Assembly: GCA_016861165.1 (NCBI GenBank)
Contig: BOKV01000008.1
Coordinates: 1 to 64,000 of the forward strand
Length of the DNA stretch: 64,000 nucleotides
DNA from: Alphaproteobacteria bacterium
GTDB taxonomy: Bacteria; Pseudomonadota; Alphaproteobacteria; Rhizobiales; Rhizobiaceae
Direction: 5' to 3'
The position numbers were made by a program, and so were the translations under genes. Below the pieces are notes generated by a model that saw nothing but the letters and a program-made list of their open reading frames with translations, made no database searches and had not been told where the DNA came from. Of the stretch, positions 8,391 to 17,683 are shown piece by piece; the first letter of the stretch is position 1; the number at the start of each line of letters is the position of its first letter.

Positions 8391-9299
8391 ATGACGCTCG
8401 ATCAGTTGCGCATCTTCACGGCGGTCGCCGAATTCGGACACATGACGCGGGCGGCCGAAGCGCTGGGCCTGAGCCAGTCGGCGGCCTCGGCGGCGATCGC
8501 CGCGCTGGAGGCGCGCTATCGGACCAGGCTGTTCGACCGCGTCGGCCGCGGCATCCAGCTCTCGGAGACGGGAAGGATATTCCTGCGCGAGGCGCGCGCC
8601 GTGCTCGATCGCGCCGCGATGGCCCGTTCGCTGCTCCAGGACCTCGCCGGCTCGGCCACCGGCACGGTCGCCATCGCCGCCAGCCAGACCATTGCCACCT
8701 ATTGGCTGCCGCGCCGGCTTGCCGCCTTCCATGCCGCCAATTCCGGCGTGCGCCTCAACGTGGTGATCCGCAACACGCATGAAGTGGAGACCGCCGTCGT
8801 CGAGGGCCAGGTCAATGTCGGCCTGGTCGAAGGGCCGACGCAGCATCCCGCGCTGCTGCGCCGCCAGATCGACCGCGACCACCTCGTGCTGGTGGTCGCC
8901 CCCGACCAGCCGTCGCCGCTCGACGCCGCCGGCCGGCTCGATCTGCGCGCCGTCAACTGGGTGATCCGCGAGGCGGGCTCCGGCACCCGGCGCGGGCTGG
9001 AGGACCTCGCCTTCCGCGAGGGGCTGTCTCTCGACGACCTCGACATCGCTCTCGTCCTGCCCAGCAACGAGGCGGTGCGCGAGGCGATCGAGGCCGGCGC
9101 CGGCGCGACCGTTATTTCGCGCCACGTCGTCGCCTCCGCCATCGCGGCGGGGCGGCTGCGCGAAATCCCGACCGGCCTGCCGCAGCGTGAATACGCGCTC
9201 CTCGTCCACCGCGAGCGCCACCCGACCCAGGCGCAGAAGGCGCTGGTCGAGGCGCTTGCCGAGGCCGCTGTCGCAACCTCGCCGGCGGCTCAGTCGTAG
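8391..9299 (+). CDS. LysR-type regulator, CysL/YeiE-like
   Basis: The 302-residue regulator has an N-terminal winged helix-turn-helix (about 1-60, with AAEALGLSQSAASAAIAALE) and a periplasmic-binding-protein-like effector domain. The segments GLVEGP, LVLVVAP and REAGSGTRR resemble the CysL/YeiE group. CysL activates sulfite reductase genes in Bacillus, and YeiE has been linked to sulfite stress in enterobacteria. Lying between the apr-sat operon and soeABC, it is a natural candidate for the sulfite-responsive switch of both. That role is inference. Its 3' end overlaps the convergent soeC by 10 bases. Confidence 0.88.
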   Translation: MTLDQLRIFTAVAEFGHMTRAAEALGLSQSAASAAIAALEARYRTRLFDRVGRGIQLSETGRIFLREARAVLDRAAMARSLLQDLAGSATGTVAIAASQTIATYWLPRRLAAFHAANSGVRLNVVIRNTHEVETAVVEGQVNVGLVEGPTQHPALLRRQIDRDHLVLVVAPDQPSPLDAAGRLDLRAVNWVIREAGSGTRRGLEDLAFREGLSLDDLDIALVLPSNEAVREAIEAGAGATVISRHVVASAIAAGRLREIPTGLPQREYALLVHRERHPTQAQKALVEALAEAAVATSPAAQS

Positions 9300-10210
9300 T
9301 AGAGCGAGACCGAATGGCTGGCCTCGGCGAAGAACAGCCAGCGCTCGACGAACAGCCCGGCCATCATCGCGACAAAGCCGGCGAGGAGGAAGACCGTCTC
9401 CAGTTGCAGCCAGGCCACCAGGGCGGCGATGAGCGTTGGCAGCATCGCGCCAATGGCAATCGCCGCGACCCTGAGCTTGCCCGCGTGCTTGCGGCCGATG
9501 CGATGGACCATCTCCCGGGTCAGATAGTTGGCGCCGCTGTGCGGGCGTTCGAGGAGGCGCACCCTGCCGATGGCGCCGAGGCCGGTGGCGCTTTCGGCCG
9601 TCATGTCACGTGCGGCGAGCGTGGCGGAGGCGGCGCGCTGCCACCAGGCGATCTTGACCGCCCAGGCGGGCACCACCAGCGCCATGGCGATCAGCGCCAC
9701 CGACACCCCGCCCAGTGCCGAGACGTTCCCCGCCGCCGCGACCAGCAGGAAGCCGCTGGCCAGCCCGAAGCCGAGATAGGCGGCCGGCGTCAGCGCGCTG
9801 TGCCAGTGCGGCACCGTCCTGAGCTGCGCGTAGATCATCGCGGTCGAAAAGATTGTGGCAAGGCTCAGCGCCGACACCGCCCAGCCGATGCCGGCGACGG
9901 GCCAGTCGGTGAACAGCCGCGCCAGGGTGTGGAGGCCGAAGCCGACGAGCGCGGCGACGGCCAGCACCCCCTCGCGCGACAGCCATGACGAGCGCCACTG
10001 GCTGAACGCCCGCCAGGCCCGCTCGGGATGGCCGAGATGGAAGGTCGAGGCGACGAGGCCCGCCACCGCCAGTCCGCCGGCCGCCATCGCCGTGAGGAGG
10101 ACGGCGAGCGGATGATCGCGCAGCGGATAGCCGGCGCCGATCAGCGCGATGGCGCCGAAGCCGGCTCCGGAGGTGACGGTGAACAGGATGACCGAGACGG
10201 CGGGATGCAT
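9290..10210 (-). CDS. soeC: SoeC, membrane anchor of sulfite dehydrogenase
   Basis: The 306-residue protein has about eight hydrophobic segments and belongs to the DmsC/NrfD-type quinone-interacting anchors. Segments such as FHLGHPERAWRAFSQWRSSWLSREG (about residues 57-81, given in part) are typical of DmsC-family loops. It should pass electrons from SoeAB to the quinone pool at the inner membrane. It follows soeB by four bases. The general family also includes DMSO and polysulfide reductase anchors. The soe assignment rests on the A-B-C gene order and the adjacent APS-pathway genes. Confidence 0.85.
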   Translation of the reverse strand: MHPAVSVILFTVTSGAGFGAIALIGAGYPLRDHPLAVLLTAMAAGGLAVAGLVASTFHLGHPERAWRAFSQWRSSWLSREGVLAVAALVGFGLHTLARLFTDWPVAGIGWAVSALSLATIFSTAMIYAQLRTVPHWHSALTPAAYLGFGLASGFLLVAAAGNVSALGGVSVALIAMALVVPAWAVKIAWWQRAASATLAARDMTAESATGLGAIGRVRLLERPHSGANYLTREMVHRIGRKHAGKLRVAAIAIGAMLPTLIAALVAWLQLETVFLLAGFVAMMAGLFVERWLFFAEASHSVSLYYD

Positions 10211-10214
10211 GGTC

Positions 10215-10967
10215 TCAGCCCAGCCTTTCCAGCGCCCGGTCGAGCCAGCCGAGGAAGCCGGTGGCCTCGCCTGCTTCCGCCTGCGGCAATTGTGGCGCCG
10301 GCCGGTCGGGCCGCGTCTTCGGCCGTGGCGGCAGGTACTTGTTGACCGGCCGCGTGCCGGCCTGCGGCATCAGGTCGTAGCCGCCGCGTGCGGCGACCTT
10401 CCGCGACACCTCCGAATCGGGATCGCCAAGGTCACCGAAATGGCGCGCATGCGCCGGGCAGGTTCTGACACAGGCCGGCACGCGGTCGATCTGCGGCAGA
10501 TGTTCGTTGTAGATGCGGTCGATGCATAGCGTGCATTTCTTCATGACGCGGGCCACCGGGTCCATCTCGCGCGCGCCGTAGGGGCAGGCCCAGGCGCACA
10601 GCCCGCAGCCGATGCACCTGTCCTCCTCGACCAGGACGATGCCGTCCTCGGCCCGCTTGTAGCTCGCCCCCGTCGGGCAGACGGTGACACAGGGCGCGTC
10701 CTGACAGTGCAGGCAGGACTTGGGAAAGTGGACGATCTGCGCCGGCGCATCCTTCGGCGTCACCTCGAAGGTGTGGATGCGGTTGAGCCAGGTGCCCTCC
10801 GGCCGCGCGCCATAGGCGTCGATGTCGGCGAGCGGGGCGCCGTGGCCGCCCGTGTTCCACTCCTTGCAGTTGACGGCGCAGGCATGACAGCCGACGCAGA
10901 TGTCGAGGTCGATGACCAGGCCGAGCCGCTTTTGCCCGGGTGCCGGCAGCGAGGTCACGACGTCCAT
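10215..10967 (-). CDS. soeB: SoeB, iron-sulfur subunit of sulfite dehydrogenase
   Basis: The 250-residue DMSO-reductase-type ferredoxin subunit has four cysteine clusters: CVGCHACAVNC near residue 25, CLHCQDAPCVTVC near 87, CIGCGLCAWAC near 120, and a last one built from KCTLC and CVRTC. This is the pattern for four Fe-S centres. It should link the molybdenum subunit SoeA to the membrane anchor SoeC on the cytoplasmic side. The ATG at 10967 lies inside the 3' end of soeA, a 13-base overlap indicating coupled translation. Confidence 0.9.
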   Translation of the reverse strand: MDVVTSLPAPGQKRLGLVIDLDICVGCHACAVNCKEWNTGGHGAPLADIDAYGARPEGTWLNRIHTFEVTPKDAPAQIVHFPKSCLHCQDAPCVTVCPTGASYKRAEDGIVLVEEDRCIGCGLCAWACPYGAREMDPVARVMKKCTLCIDRIYNEHLPQIDRVPACVRTCPAHARHFGDLGDPDSEVSRKVAARGGYDLMPQAGTRPVNKYLPPRPKTRPDRPAPQLPQAEAGEATGFLGWLDRALERLG

Positions 10968-13813
10968 TCCCCGCCATAGGCGACCGTGGCCGGCGCCGGT
11001 GGAACCGCGCTCTGGCGCGGCGCGAACTGCGGCAGGACGACCGCGTCGGGCGCCGCCGCCTTCTCGATCCTGACGCGCAGGTCGAACCAGGCCGCCTGCC
11101 CGGTGATCGGATCGGAGTTCGACCAGCGCATGCCGTCGCCCTTCGCCGGCAGCAGCTCCGATATGATGTGGTTGAGCAGGAAGCCGCGGCGCACCTCCGG
11201 CGCGTCCGGCGCCAACGCCCAGGCGCCGCCGCGCTTGCCGATGGCGTTCCAGGTCCACATGGTCTTGGCGTTGACGGCCTCGGAGCGGCGCACCTGCACG
11301 CGGATGCGGCCGTGGGCGGAGGTGAGCCACGCCCAGTCGTCGTCCTTGAGCCCGGCGGCCTCGCAGATGGCCGAGGGCACGAATAGCGGGCTGTGGCCGT
11401 GGATCTGGCGCAGCCAGGCGTTCTGTGAGCCCCATGAGTGGTACATCGCCGCCGGCCGCTGCGTGATGGCGTGGAAGGGGTATTCGCCACCGGCGTCGGC
11501 CCCCCCCTCGAACGGCGGATACCATGTCGGCAGCGGCGTGAAGCAGCGCGCGATGCGCGCGCGATGGCTCGGCGGCGGCGAAGGCTCGATCCTGCCTTCG
11601 GCGGCAAGCTGGAATTTGCGCAGCGGCTCCAGATAGAGCTGGAACACGTTGTCGACCACCCGCTCCTGCAGGCCGTGCTCGACTGCCCATTCCTGCCAGG
11701 CGCGGTTGGCATGGCGATAGTAGCGCGCCTCCGCCGGCACTGCCTTCTCGAAAAAGCCGCCATGTTCGATGTAGCGGCTGAGCTGGTCGGGATTCGGCTC
11801 GCCGCGGCCAGTCTTCTCCCCGTTGGCGCCACGCCAGCCGGCGAGCGGCCCGATGCCGGGCCGGCGCTCGTGACGCACGATATAGTCGGCATAGTCGCGG
11901 TAGCGCGGACCGCCATCCTCCGCGGTCATGCCCGGCAGCGCCAGCCGGTGGCCGAGGTCGAGCAGCACCGACTGGAAGGCCCGCACGTCTCGGTCGGGTG
12001 TGACAACCGGCCAGCGGATCGCGTCGGCCATGCTGTCGGGTTCGCCGATCGGCCGGTCGAGCAGCGAGATGCAGTCGTGGCGCTCCAGATAGGTGGTGTC
12101 GGGCAGCACCAGGTCGGCATAGGCGACCATCTCCGAATCATAGGCGTCGGAATAGATGATCTTGCCGATTAGGTAGTCGCCATTGGCATCCTTGTCGGCC
12201 AGCATCTTCATGACGCCGGCCGTGTTCATCGACGAGTTCCAGGCCATGTTGGCCATATAGAGGAACAGCACGTCGATGCCGTAGGGATCGCGCGTGTGCG
12301 CGTTGGCGATGACCATGTGCATCAGCCCGTGCGCGGCGAGTGGCGCGTCCCAGCTGAACGCCTTGTCGATCCTGACCGGCGTTGCCCCGTCCGCCTCCAG
12401 CAGCAGGTCGTGCGGACCCTCGGGGAAGCCGAGATGCGGACCGGACAGCGGCCTGCCCGGTTCGGAGGCCTTCCGGTGCGGGCGCGGCTGGATGGCGATC
12501 GGCCGCGGGTAGGGCGGCTCGAAGCGGAAGCCGCCGGGCGTGTCGATCGAGCCGATCAGGATCTGCAAAAGGTGCAGCGCCCGGCAGGTCTGGAAGCCGT
12601 TGGAGTGGGCCGAAATGCCGCGCATGGCGTGAAAGGAGACCGGGCGCCCGATCATCCTGTCGTGGCGTTCGCCGTTGAGATCCGTCCACGGCTGGTCGAT
12701 CACCACTTCCTCAGCGAAGGCGGCCCGCGCGATCTCCGCGGCGATGCGCCGCGTCTGTTCGGCACTGACGCCCGTGACCGACGCCGTTGCCTCGGGCGAG
12801 TTGCCCGGGTCGAGATATTGGCGCGCCAGCAATTCGAACACGGGCACCGCGCCGCGGCCGTCGGCCAGCACCGCGCGGCCTTTCAGATGCGGCCTGACGC
12901 CCGCCTCACCGGCGGCGACGACCTTGCCGCTGGTGCGGTCGAGGACCAGCGGGCGGCCGTCGCCATCGCGGGCGAACAGGCCATGGTCGGCCGCGCCCTG
13001 ATCGTCGATCACCAGCCAGGCGGCATTGGTGTAGCGCAGCAGGTAGTCGACATCGACCTGGCCGGCCTTGATGAGTTCGTGGACGATCGCCAGCACGAAC
13101 AGCCCGTCCGTCCCCGGCGTGATCGCCACCCATTCGTCGGCAACGGCGCTGTAGCCGGTGCGCACCGGATTGACCGCGATCGTCCTGACGCCGCGCTCCT
13201 TGAGCCGCGACAGGCCGAGCTTGATCGGGTTGGAATCGTGATCCTCGGCGACGCCGAAGATCAGGAACAGCCGCGTCAGTTCCCAGTCGACCGCGCCGAA
13301 CTCCCAGAAGGCGCCGCCGAAGGTGTAGATGCCGGCCGCCGCCATGTTGACCGAGCAGAAGCCGCCATGGGCGGCATAGTTGGGCGTGCCGTATTGCTGG
13401 GCCCACCAGCTTGTCAGCGACTGACTCTGGTCGCGCCCGGTGAAGAAGGCGAGCTTCTTCGGGTCGCGCCGGCGCACCTCGCCCAGCCAGTCGGCGGCGA
13501 GCGCCAGCGCCTCCTCCCACTCGATCTCGCGGAACTGGCCGCTGCCCCGTTCGCCGGTGCGCAGCAGCGGCTTGCTGAGCCGCGCCGGCGAATAGTGCTG
13601 CATGATGCCGGCCGAGCCCTTGGCGCACAGCACGCCGCGGTTGACCGGATGGTCGCGGTTGCCCTCGATGTAGCGGACCTTGCCGTCGCGCAGATGCACG
13701 TTGATGCCGCAGCGGCAGGCGCACATGTAGCAGGTTGTCCTGCGCACCTCGTCCGACACATGGGGCGAGGTTTCGACCGGGCGATCACCGCTTCCCCGCA
13801 AGCCTGCCGCCAT
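10955..13813 (-). CDS. soeA: SoeA, molybdopterin subunit of sulfite dehydrogenase
   Basis: The 952-residue DMSO-reductase-family catalytic subunit should oxidise sulfite to sulfate in the cytoplasm. The N-terminal [4Fe-4S] site is C28-x2-C31-x3-C35 with C63. Cys153, in GGFCSVNM, is the expected molybdenum ligand. No twin-arginine signal is seen, in line with a cytoplasmic enzyme. The start at 13813 follows an excellent Shine-Dalgarno sequence (GGGAGGAGG). Related enzymes act on thiosulfate, polysulfide or tetrathionate; order A-B-C and the aprBA-sat neighbours favour sulfite. It is divergent from the arylformamidase-like gene across 96 bases. Confidence 0.88.
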   Translation of the reverse strand: MAAGLRGSGDRPVETSPHVSDEVRRTTCYMCACRCGINVHLRDGKVRYIEGNRDHPVNRGVLCAKGSAGIMQHYSPARLSKPLLRTGERGSGQFREIEWEEALALAADWLGEVRRRDPKKLAFFTGRDQSQSLTSWWAQQYGTPNYAAHGGFCSVNMAAAGIYTFGGAFWEFGAVDWELTRLFLIFGVAEDHDSNPIKLGLSRLKERGVRTIAVNPVRTGYSAVADEWVAITPGTDGLFVLAIVHELIKAGQVDVDYLLRYTNAAWLVIDDQGAADHGLFARDGDGRPLVLDRTSGKVVAAGEAGVRPHLKGRAVLADGRGAVPVFELLARQYLDPGNSPEATASVTGVSAEQTRRIAAEIARAAFAEEVVIDQPWTDLNGERHDRMIGRPVSFHAMRGISAHSNGFQTCRALHLLQILIGSIDTPGGFRFEPPYPRPIAIQPRPHRKASEPGRPLSGPHLGFPEGPHDLLLEADGATPVRIDKAFSWDAPLAAHGLMHMVIANAHTRDPYGIDVLFLYMANMAWNSSMNTAGVMKMLADKDANGDYLIGKIIYSDAYDSEMVAYADLVLPDTTYLERHDCISLLDRPIGEPDSMADAIRWPVVTPDRDVRAFQSVLLDLGHRLALPGMTAEDGGPRYRDYADYIVRHERRPGIGPLAGWRGANGEKTGRGEPNPDQLSRYIEHGGFFEKAVPAEARYYRHANRAWQEWAVEHGLQERVVDNVFQLYLEPLRKFQLAAEGRIEPSPPPSHRARIARCFTPLPTWYPPFEGGADAGGEYPFHAITQRPAAMYHSWGSQNAWLRQIHGHSPLFVPSAICEAAGLKDDDWAWLTSAHGRIRVQVRRSEAVNAKTMWTWNAIGKRGGAWALAPDAPEVRRGFLLNHIISELLPAKGDGMRWSNSDPITGQAAWFDLRVRIEKAAAPDAVVLPQFAPRQSAVPPAPATVAYGGEWTS

Positions 13814-13909
13814 TTGCTGCCTCCTCCCGTCGCCGCGGCCAGGCCGCTTGCTTGCACCCCGGCCCGACGCGGGCCATGGTCGCCACCGATAGGTCGGGAG
13901 AAAATATTC

Positions 13910-14746
13910 ATGATTTGGAATATAATCAAGGACTGGGACGACGCCTACGCCAATATGCCCAACATTCCCGGCGGCGAGGCCTGGCCCGAGAGCTGGGCGC
14001 GGGACGCCGCCGGCTTCCGCCAGGCCATTGCCGCCGATGGCCGCATGGAGGCGGGAATCGCCTATGGCCCGGGCGAACGCAACACGTTCGACCTGTTCCT
14101 GCCGCAGGGGCGACCGCGCGGCCTGTTCGTCTTCGTCCACGGCGGCTACTGGATGCGCTTTGACCCATCGTTCTTTTCGCATTTCGCCGCCGGCCCGCTG
14201 GCGCGCGGCCTGGCGGTGGCAATGCCGCGCTACAGCCTGTGCCCGCAGGTCCGCGTCAGCGACATCACCGCCGAGGTCGGCCGCGCCATCGCGGCGGCGG
14301 CGGCACGCGTCGACGGCCCCGTCGTGCTCGCCGGCCATTCGGCCGGCGGCCACCTCGTCGCTCGCATGGTGACCCGCACCTCGCCGCTGCCGGCGCCGCT
14401 GCTTGAGCGCGTGCGCACCACTGTCAGCATCTCCGGCGTTCATGACCTGCGGCCGCTGCTGCGGCTCCAGCTCAACGAGACCTTTCGCCTCGACCACGCC
14501 GAGGCGGCGGCCGAGAGCCCGGCGCTGCTGGAGCCGGCCGGCGCCGGCAGGCTGATCTGCTGGGTCGGCGCCGGCGAGCGCTCCGAATTCGTCCGCCAGA
14601 ACGCGCTGCTTGCCAACATCTGGCGGGGTCTCGACCTGGTAACGGCCTGCGTCGAGGAGCCGGACCGCCACCACTTCAACGTCATCGACGGGCTGCGCCA
14701 ACCCGACAGCCCGCTCACCCGCGCCGCCGTGGACGACCTGATCTAG
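13910..14746 (+). CDS. Alpha/beta hydrolase, arylformamidase-like
   Basis: The 278-residue protein has HGGYW at 77-81, the oxyanion motif of the BNA7-type kynurenine formamidases, the nucleophile Ser144 in GHSAGG, Asp179 in SGVHDL as possible acid, and His254 or His255 near the C-terminus as base. Family members hydrolyse N-formylkynurenine or small esters. No tryptophan-catabolism gene is nearby, so the substrate is open. The ATG at 13910 follows GGGAG. It is divergent from soeA and convergent with the enoyl-CoA hydratase gene, with repeat copy B between them. Confidence 0.82.
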   Translation: MIWNIIKDWDDAYANMPNIPGGEAWPESWARDAAGFRQAIAADGRMEAGIAYGPGERNTFDLFLPQGRPRGLFVFVHGGYWMRFDPSFFSHFAAGPLARGLAVAMPRYSLCPQVRVSDITAEVGRAIAAAAARVDGPVVLAGHSAGGHLVARMVTRTSPLPAPLLERVRTTVSISGVHDLRPLLRLQLNETFRLDHAEAAAESPALLEPAGAGRLICWVGAGERSEFVRQNALLANIWRGLDLVTACVEEPDRHHFNVIDGLRQPDSPLTRAAVDDLI

Positions 14747-14757
14747 ATTTCGTTAGC

Positions 14758-14862
14758 CGGCCGGCGCTTCATCCCGCCGAGCGGCACCGCGAGGCGGACC
14801 AGATGGGATGGCGCGACAAAGCGGATGGATGGAGCAAGACCCGATTCAACTGGATCGCGTTC
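14758..14862 (-). repeat. Dispersed repeat, copy B (between convergent genes)
   Basis: The second copy of the dispersed repeat. It shares GCTTCATCCCGCCGAGCGGC, ACCGCGAGGCGGAC, GCGACAAA and a hairpin-like CCCGATTCAACTGGATCGCG with copies A and C. It ends four bases from the stop of the minus-strand enoyl-CoA hydratase gene, so on that strand it begins right after translation ends. It fills the gap between the convergent hydrolase and hydratase genes and may act as a shared terminator. Confidence 0.7.
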
Positions 14863-14865
14863 TGC

Positions 14866-15642
14866 TCAGCGGCCATGGAACGTCGGCTTGCGCTTGGCGA
14901 AGAAGGCGTCAACCGCGTCGCGAAAGTCCTCGCTCTCAACGAGCGCTTGCTGCTTCCTGGCTTCGAGCGTGATGGCGTCGGCGAGCCGCATGCGCCCGAC
15001 ATGGCGCAGCACGCGCTTGGCCGCCTTCTGGGCGAGCGGCGACCCGGCGACCAGCGAGCGCGCCCAGGCCAGCGCCTCGTCATGGACGTGCTCCCTCGGC
15101 GCCAGCCGGTTGGCGAGGCCATGGGCGAGGCACTCGGCCGCCGCGATCCGCCTGCCCTCGATGATGGTCTCGAAGGCGCGACGGTAGCCCATCGCGTTGA
15201 TGAGCTGCCAGGTGGCGCCGCCGTCCGGAATGAGGCCGATCGCGGCGAAGGCCAGATAGATGGTGGCGTCCTCGGCCATGACCATGAGGTCGCACGCCAT
15301 GGCGAGCGCGCCGCCGATGCCGGCGGCGGCGCCGTGCACGCTGGCGATCCAGATGGTGTCTGCTTCGGCAATGCCGGTCAGGAACGGCTTGTACTCGGCC
15401 TCGATCTGTTCGGTGATCGAGCCGGCGAACGGTTCGGTCAGGTCGGCGCCCGCACAGAAGCCCGCCCCGGCGCCCTTCAGCACGACGACGCGGATTGCCG
15501 GGTCGGCGTTGATGCCGGCGACCGCCTCGGCGAAGGCCTGACGCAGCTCGGCGTTGAAGGCATTGCGCACCGACGGACGGTTGAGCGTCACCACCGCCAG
15601 CGCGCCGTCGCGCTCGATGATGACCGCACTGTGCTCGCTCAT
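14866..15642 (-). CDS. Enoyl-CoA hydratase/isomerase, PaaG-like active site
   Basis: The 258-residue crotonase-fold protein has the oxyanion-hole segment CAGAD at 63-67. The second loop reads GIGGALAM, so the first catalytic Glu of classical hydratases is absent. Its IGLIPDGG (Asp140) matches the PaaG and enoyl-CoA isomerase pattern, in which one Asp does the chemistry. It is therefore more likely an isomerase or specialised hydratase than a standard crotonase. It ends the minus-strand acyl-CoA operon and starts 29 bases after the CoA-transferase gene. The substrate is unknown. Confidence 0.85.
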   Translation of the reverse strand: MSEHSAVIIERDGALAVVTLNRPSVRNAFNAELRQAFAEAVAGINADPAIRVVVLKGAGAGFCAGADLTEPFAGSITEQIEAEYKPFLTGIAEADTIWIASVHGAAAGIGGALAMACDLMVMAEDATIYLAFAAIGLIPDGGATWQLINAMGYRRAFETIIEGRRIAAAECLAHGLANRLAPREHVHDEALAWARSLVAGSPLAQKAAKRVLRHVGRMRLADAITLEARKQQALVESEDFRDAVDAFFAKRKPTFHGR

Positions 15643-15671
15643 GGCCTTCGCCTCGCTCTTTTCGTCGGTGT

Positions 15672-16796
15672 TCAGGAGATGGCCCCCGCTTCGCGCAGCC
15701 GTTCGATCTGCGCCGCATCATAGCCCAGTTCGCCGAGCAGGGCGTCGGCCTCGCCCGGGGCGCAGCGATGCGGCAGGTCGGCCGGCGTGCGCGAGAAGCG
15801 CGGCGCCGGCGCGGCCTGGGTGGTGCCATCGGCGGTGAAGAAGGCGCGGCGCGCCGCCATGTGGGGGTGGCGCGGCGCCTCGTCCCAGTCGAGCACTGGC
15901 GCGACGCAGCAATCCGTGCCCTCAAACACCGCCGCCCACTCGTCGCGGGTGCGCGCCGCGAAGGCGGCCGCGAGTTCGGCCGCGAGCTGCGGCCATTTTG
16001 TCCGGTCCATGCGCTCGCCGAGCCAGCGCCCATCAAGGCCGAGGCGCTCTGCCAGCGCCGCGAAGAACTGCGGTTCGAGCGCGCCGACCGAGACGAACCT
16101 GCCGTCGGCGGTGCGGTAACAGCGATAGAAGGGAGCGCCGCCGTCGAGCAGGTTGGCGCCGCGCTCGTTCGTCCAGGCGCCGGTGGCGCGGAAGCTGTGG
16201 ATGAGGCCGAGCAGAGCGCCGACGCCGTCGACCATCGCCGCATCGACCACCTGGCCACGGCCGGAGCGGGAGCGTTCGAAGAGCGCGGCCAGCACGCCAG
16301 CGATCAGGAACATCGTTCCCCCGGCATAGTCGGCGGCGAGGTTGAGCGGCGGCACCGGCGGACGGTCGGGGTCGCCGATGGCGTTGAGCAGGCCCGTCAG
16401 CGACAGATAGTTGATGTCGTGGCCGGCGGCCTGCGCCAGCGGCCCGTCCTGCCCCCAGCCGGTGACGCGGCCGTAGACGAGCGCCGGGTTGGCGGCAAGC
16501 AGGGCGTCCGGCCCGAGGCCCAGCCGCTCCATGACGCCGGGACGGAAGCCCTCGATCAGAACGTCGGCCCTTGCGACGAGCCCCTTGACCACCTGCAGCC
16601 CGTCATCGTGCTTGAGGTCGACGGCGAGCGCGCGTTTGCCGCGGCCGTTGACGGCGCCGCCGAGCGGATTGGCGCCCCTGCGGCCGATCGCCACAACCTC
16701 GGCGCCGAGATCGGCGAGCAGTTGCCCGGCGAGCGGGCAGGGCCCGATCCCTGCCATCTCGACCACCTTCAGACCGTTGAGCGGACCCCCGGCCAT
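15672..16796 (-). CDS. CaiB/BaiF family protein, alpha-methylacyl-CoA racemase type
   Basis: A 374-residue class III CoA-transferase-fold protein. His126 (AGHDINYLS) and Asp156 (AADYAGG) fall at the positions of the catalytic pair of mycobacterial alpha-methylacyl-CoA racemase. This favours racemisation of 2-methyl-branched acyl-CoAs over CoA transfer. I start at the ATG at 16796 (M-A-G-G-P-L), just after the SDR stop; the open frame upstream is out-of-frame SDR sequence. A racemase beside an HSD10-like dehydrogenase suggests breakdown of a branched or side-chain acid. Confidence 0.85.
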   Translation of the reverse strand: MAGGPLNGLKVVEMAGIGPCPLAGQLLADLGAEVVAIGRRGANPLGGAVNGRGKRALAVDLKHDDGLQVVKGLVARADVLIEGFRPGVMERLGLGPDALLAANPALVYGRVTGWGQDGPLAQAAGHDINYLSLTGLLNAIGDPDRPPVPPLNLAADYAGGTMFLIAGVLAALFERSRSGRGQVVDAAMVDGVGALLGLIHSFRATGAWTNERGANLLDGGAPFYRCYRTADGRFVSVGALEPQFFAALAERLGLDGRWLGERMDRTKWPQLAAELAAAFAARTRDEWAAVFEGTDCCVAPVLDWDEAPRHPHMAARRAFFTADGTTQAAPAPRFSRTPADLPHRCAPGEADALLGELGYDAAQIERLREAGAIS

Positions 16797-16804
16797 ACGC
16801 TCGT

Positions 16805-17566
16805 TCAGGGCAGACGGATGGCGCCGTCGAGGCGGATCGTCTCGCCGTTCAGATAGGGGCTCTCGACGATGTGTCGCGCCAGCGCGCCATATTCGGCCGG
16901 TCGTCCCAGCCTCCTCGGGAAGGTCACCTGCGCCGACAGCTGTTCGACCACCTTCTCGCCCAGCGCCTCGAACAGCGGGGTGAGGAACAGCCCCGGCGCG
17001 ATGGTGCAAATGCGGATGCCGTAGAAGGCCAGGTCGCGCGCGACCGGCAGGGTCATGCCGACGATGCCGCCCTTGGAGGCCGAATAGGCGACCTGGCCCT
17101 TCTGGCCGTCGAACGCCGCCACCGAGGCGGTGTTGACGATGACGCCGCGCTCGCCGTCCTCGTTCGGTTCATTGGCGGCCATGCGCTCGGCGGCGAGCCT
17201 GAGCACGTTGAAGGTGCCGATCAGGTTGATCTCGAGCACCTTGCGGTAGACGCCGAGGTCGTGCGGGCCTTCCTTGCCCATCGTCTTCATCGCCATGCCG
17301 ATGCCGGCGCAGTTGACGTTCACGTCGACGCGGCCGAAGGCGCCGACGGCCGCATCGAGCCCGGCCCTTACCGCCGCCTCGTCGGTCACGTCGACCTTGC
17401 GGAAGACGACGCTGCGGCCGAGTTCGGCCGCAAGCTGTTCGCCCTTGGCGGCATTCATGTCGAAGATGGCGACCTTCGCCCCGCCCTCGACGAAATTCCT
17501 CACGGTCGCCTCGCCCAGGCCAGAGGCGCCGCCGGTAACCACGGCGACGGCATTGCTGATCTTCAT
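16805..17566 (-). CDS. SDR dehydrogenase, 3-hydroxyacyl-CoA dehydrogenase type
   Basis: A 253-residue short-chain dehydrogenase with the nucleotide motif TGGASGLG at 11-18, NCAG near 85-88, and the catalytic residues Ser148, Tyr161 and Lys165. The overall pattern ([22 protein letters not shown], with FPRRLGRP toward the end) resembles human HSD17B10 and bacterial 3-hydroxy-2-methylbutyryl-CoA dehydrogenases, which use NAD. In this operon it would oxidise the 3-hydroxyacyl-CoA made by the hydratase. A strong terminator just upstream (17634-17663) separates it from the ABC-importer genes, so it may have its own promoter. Confidence 0.88.
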   Translation of the reverse strand: MKISNAVAVVTGGASGLGEATVRNFVEGGAKVAIFDMNAAKGEQLAAELGRSVVFRKVDVTDEAAVRAGLDAAVGAFGRVDVNVNCAGIGMAMKTMGKEGPHDLGVYRKVLEINLIGTFNVLRLAAERMAANEPNEDGERGVIVNTASVAAFDGQKGQVAYSASKGGIVGMTLPVARDLAFYGIRICTIAPGLFLTPLFEALGEKVVEQLSAQVTFPRRLGRPAEYGALARHIVESPYLNGETIRLDGAIRLP

Positions 17567-17633
17567 TTTGTGTCCCTGTTGGTGGTTCGTTGCATTTGTG
17601 CGGCCGACATGGCCGATGGCGGCGTCCGCGTCA

Positions 17634-17663
17634 ACAGAAAGGGGCGGCCGGCCGGCCGCCCCT
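17634..17663 (-). terminator. Rho-independent terminator after the binding-protein gene
   Basis: A perfect 24-bp GC palindrome lies at 17640-17663, with 12-bp arms AGGGGCGGCCGG and CCGGCCGCCCCT. On the minus strand it is followed by TTTCTGTT. It lies 20 bases past the stop of the substrate-binding protein gene, so it should end or attenuate that transcript before the SDR gene. Confidence 0.7.
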
Positions 17664-17683
17664 CGCGATGTTCGTTGCCGCCC

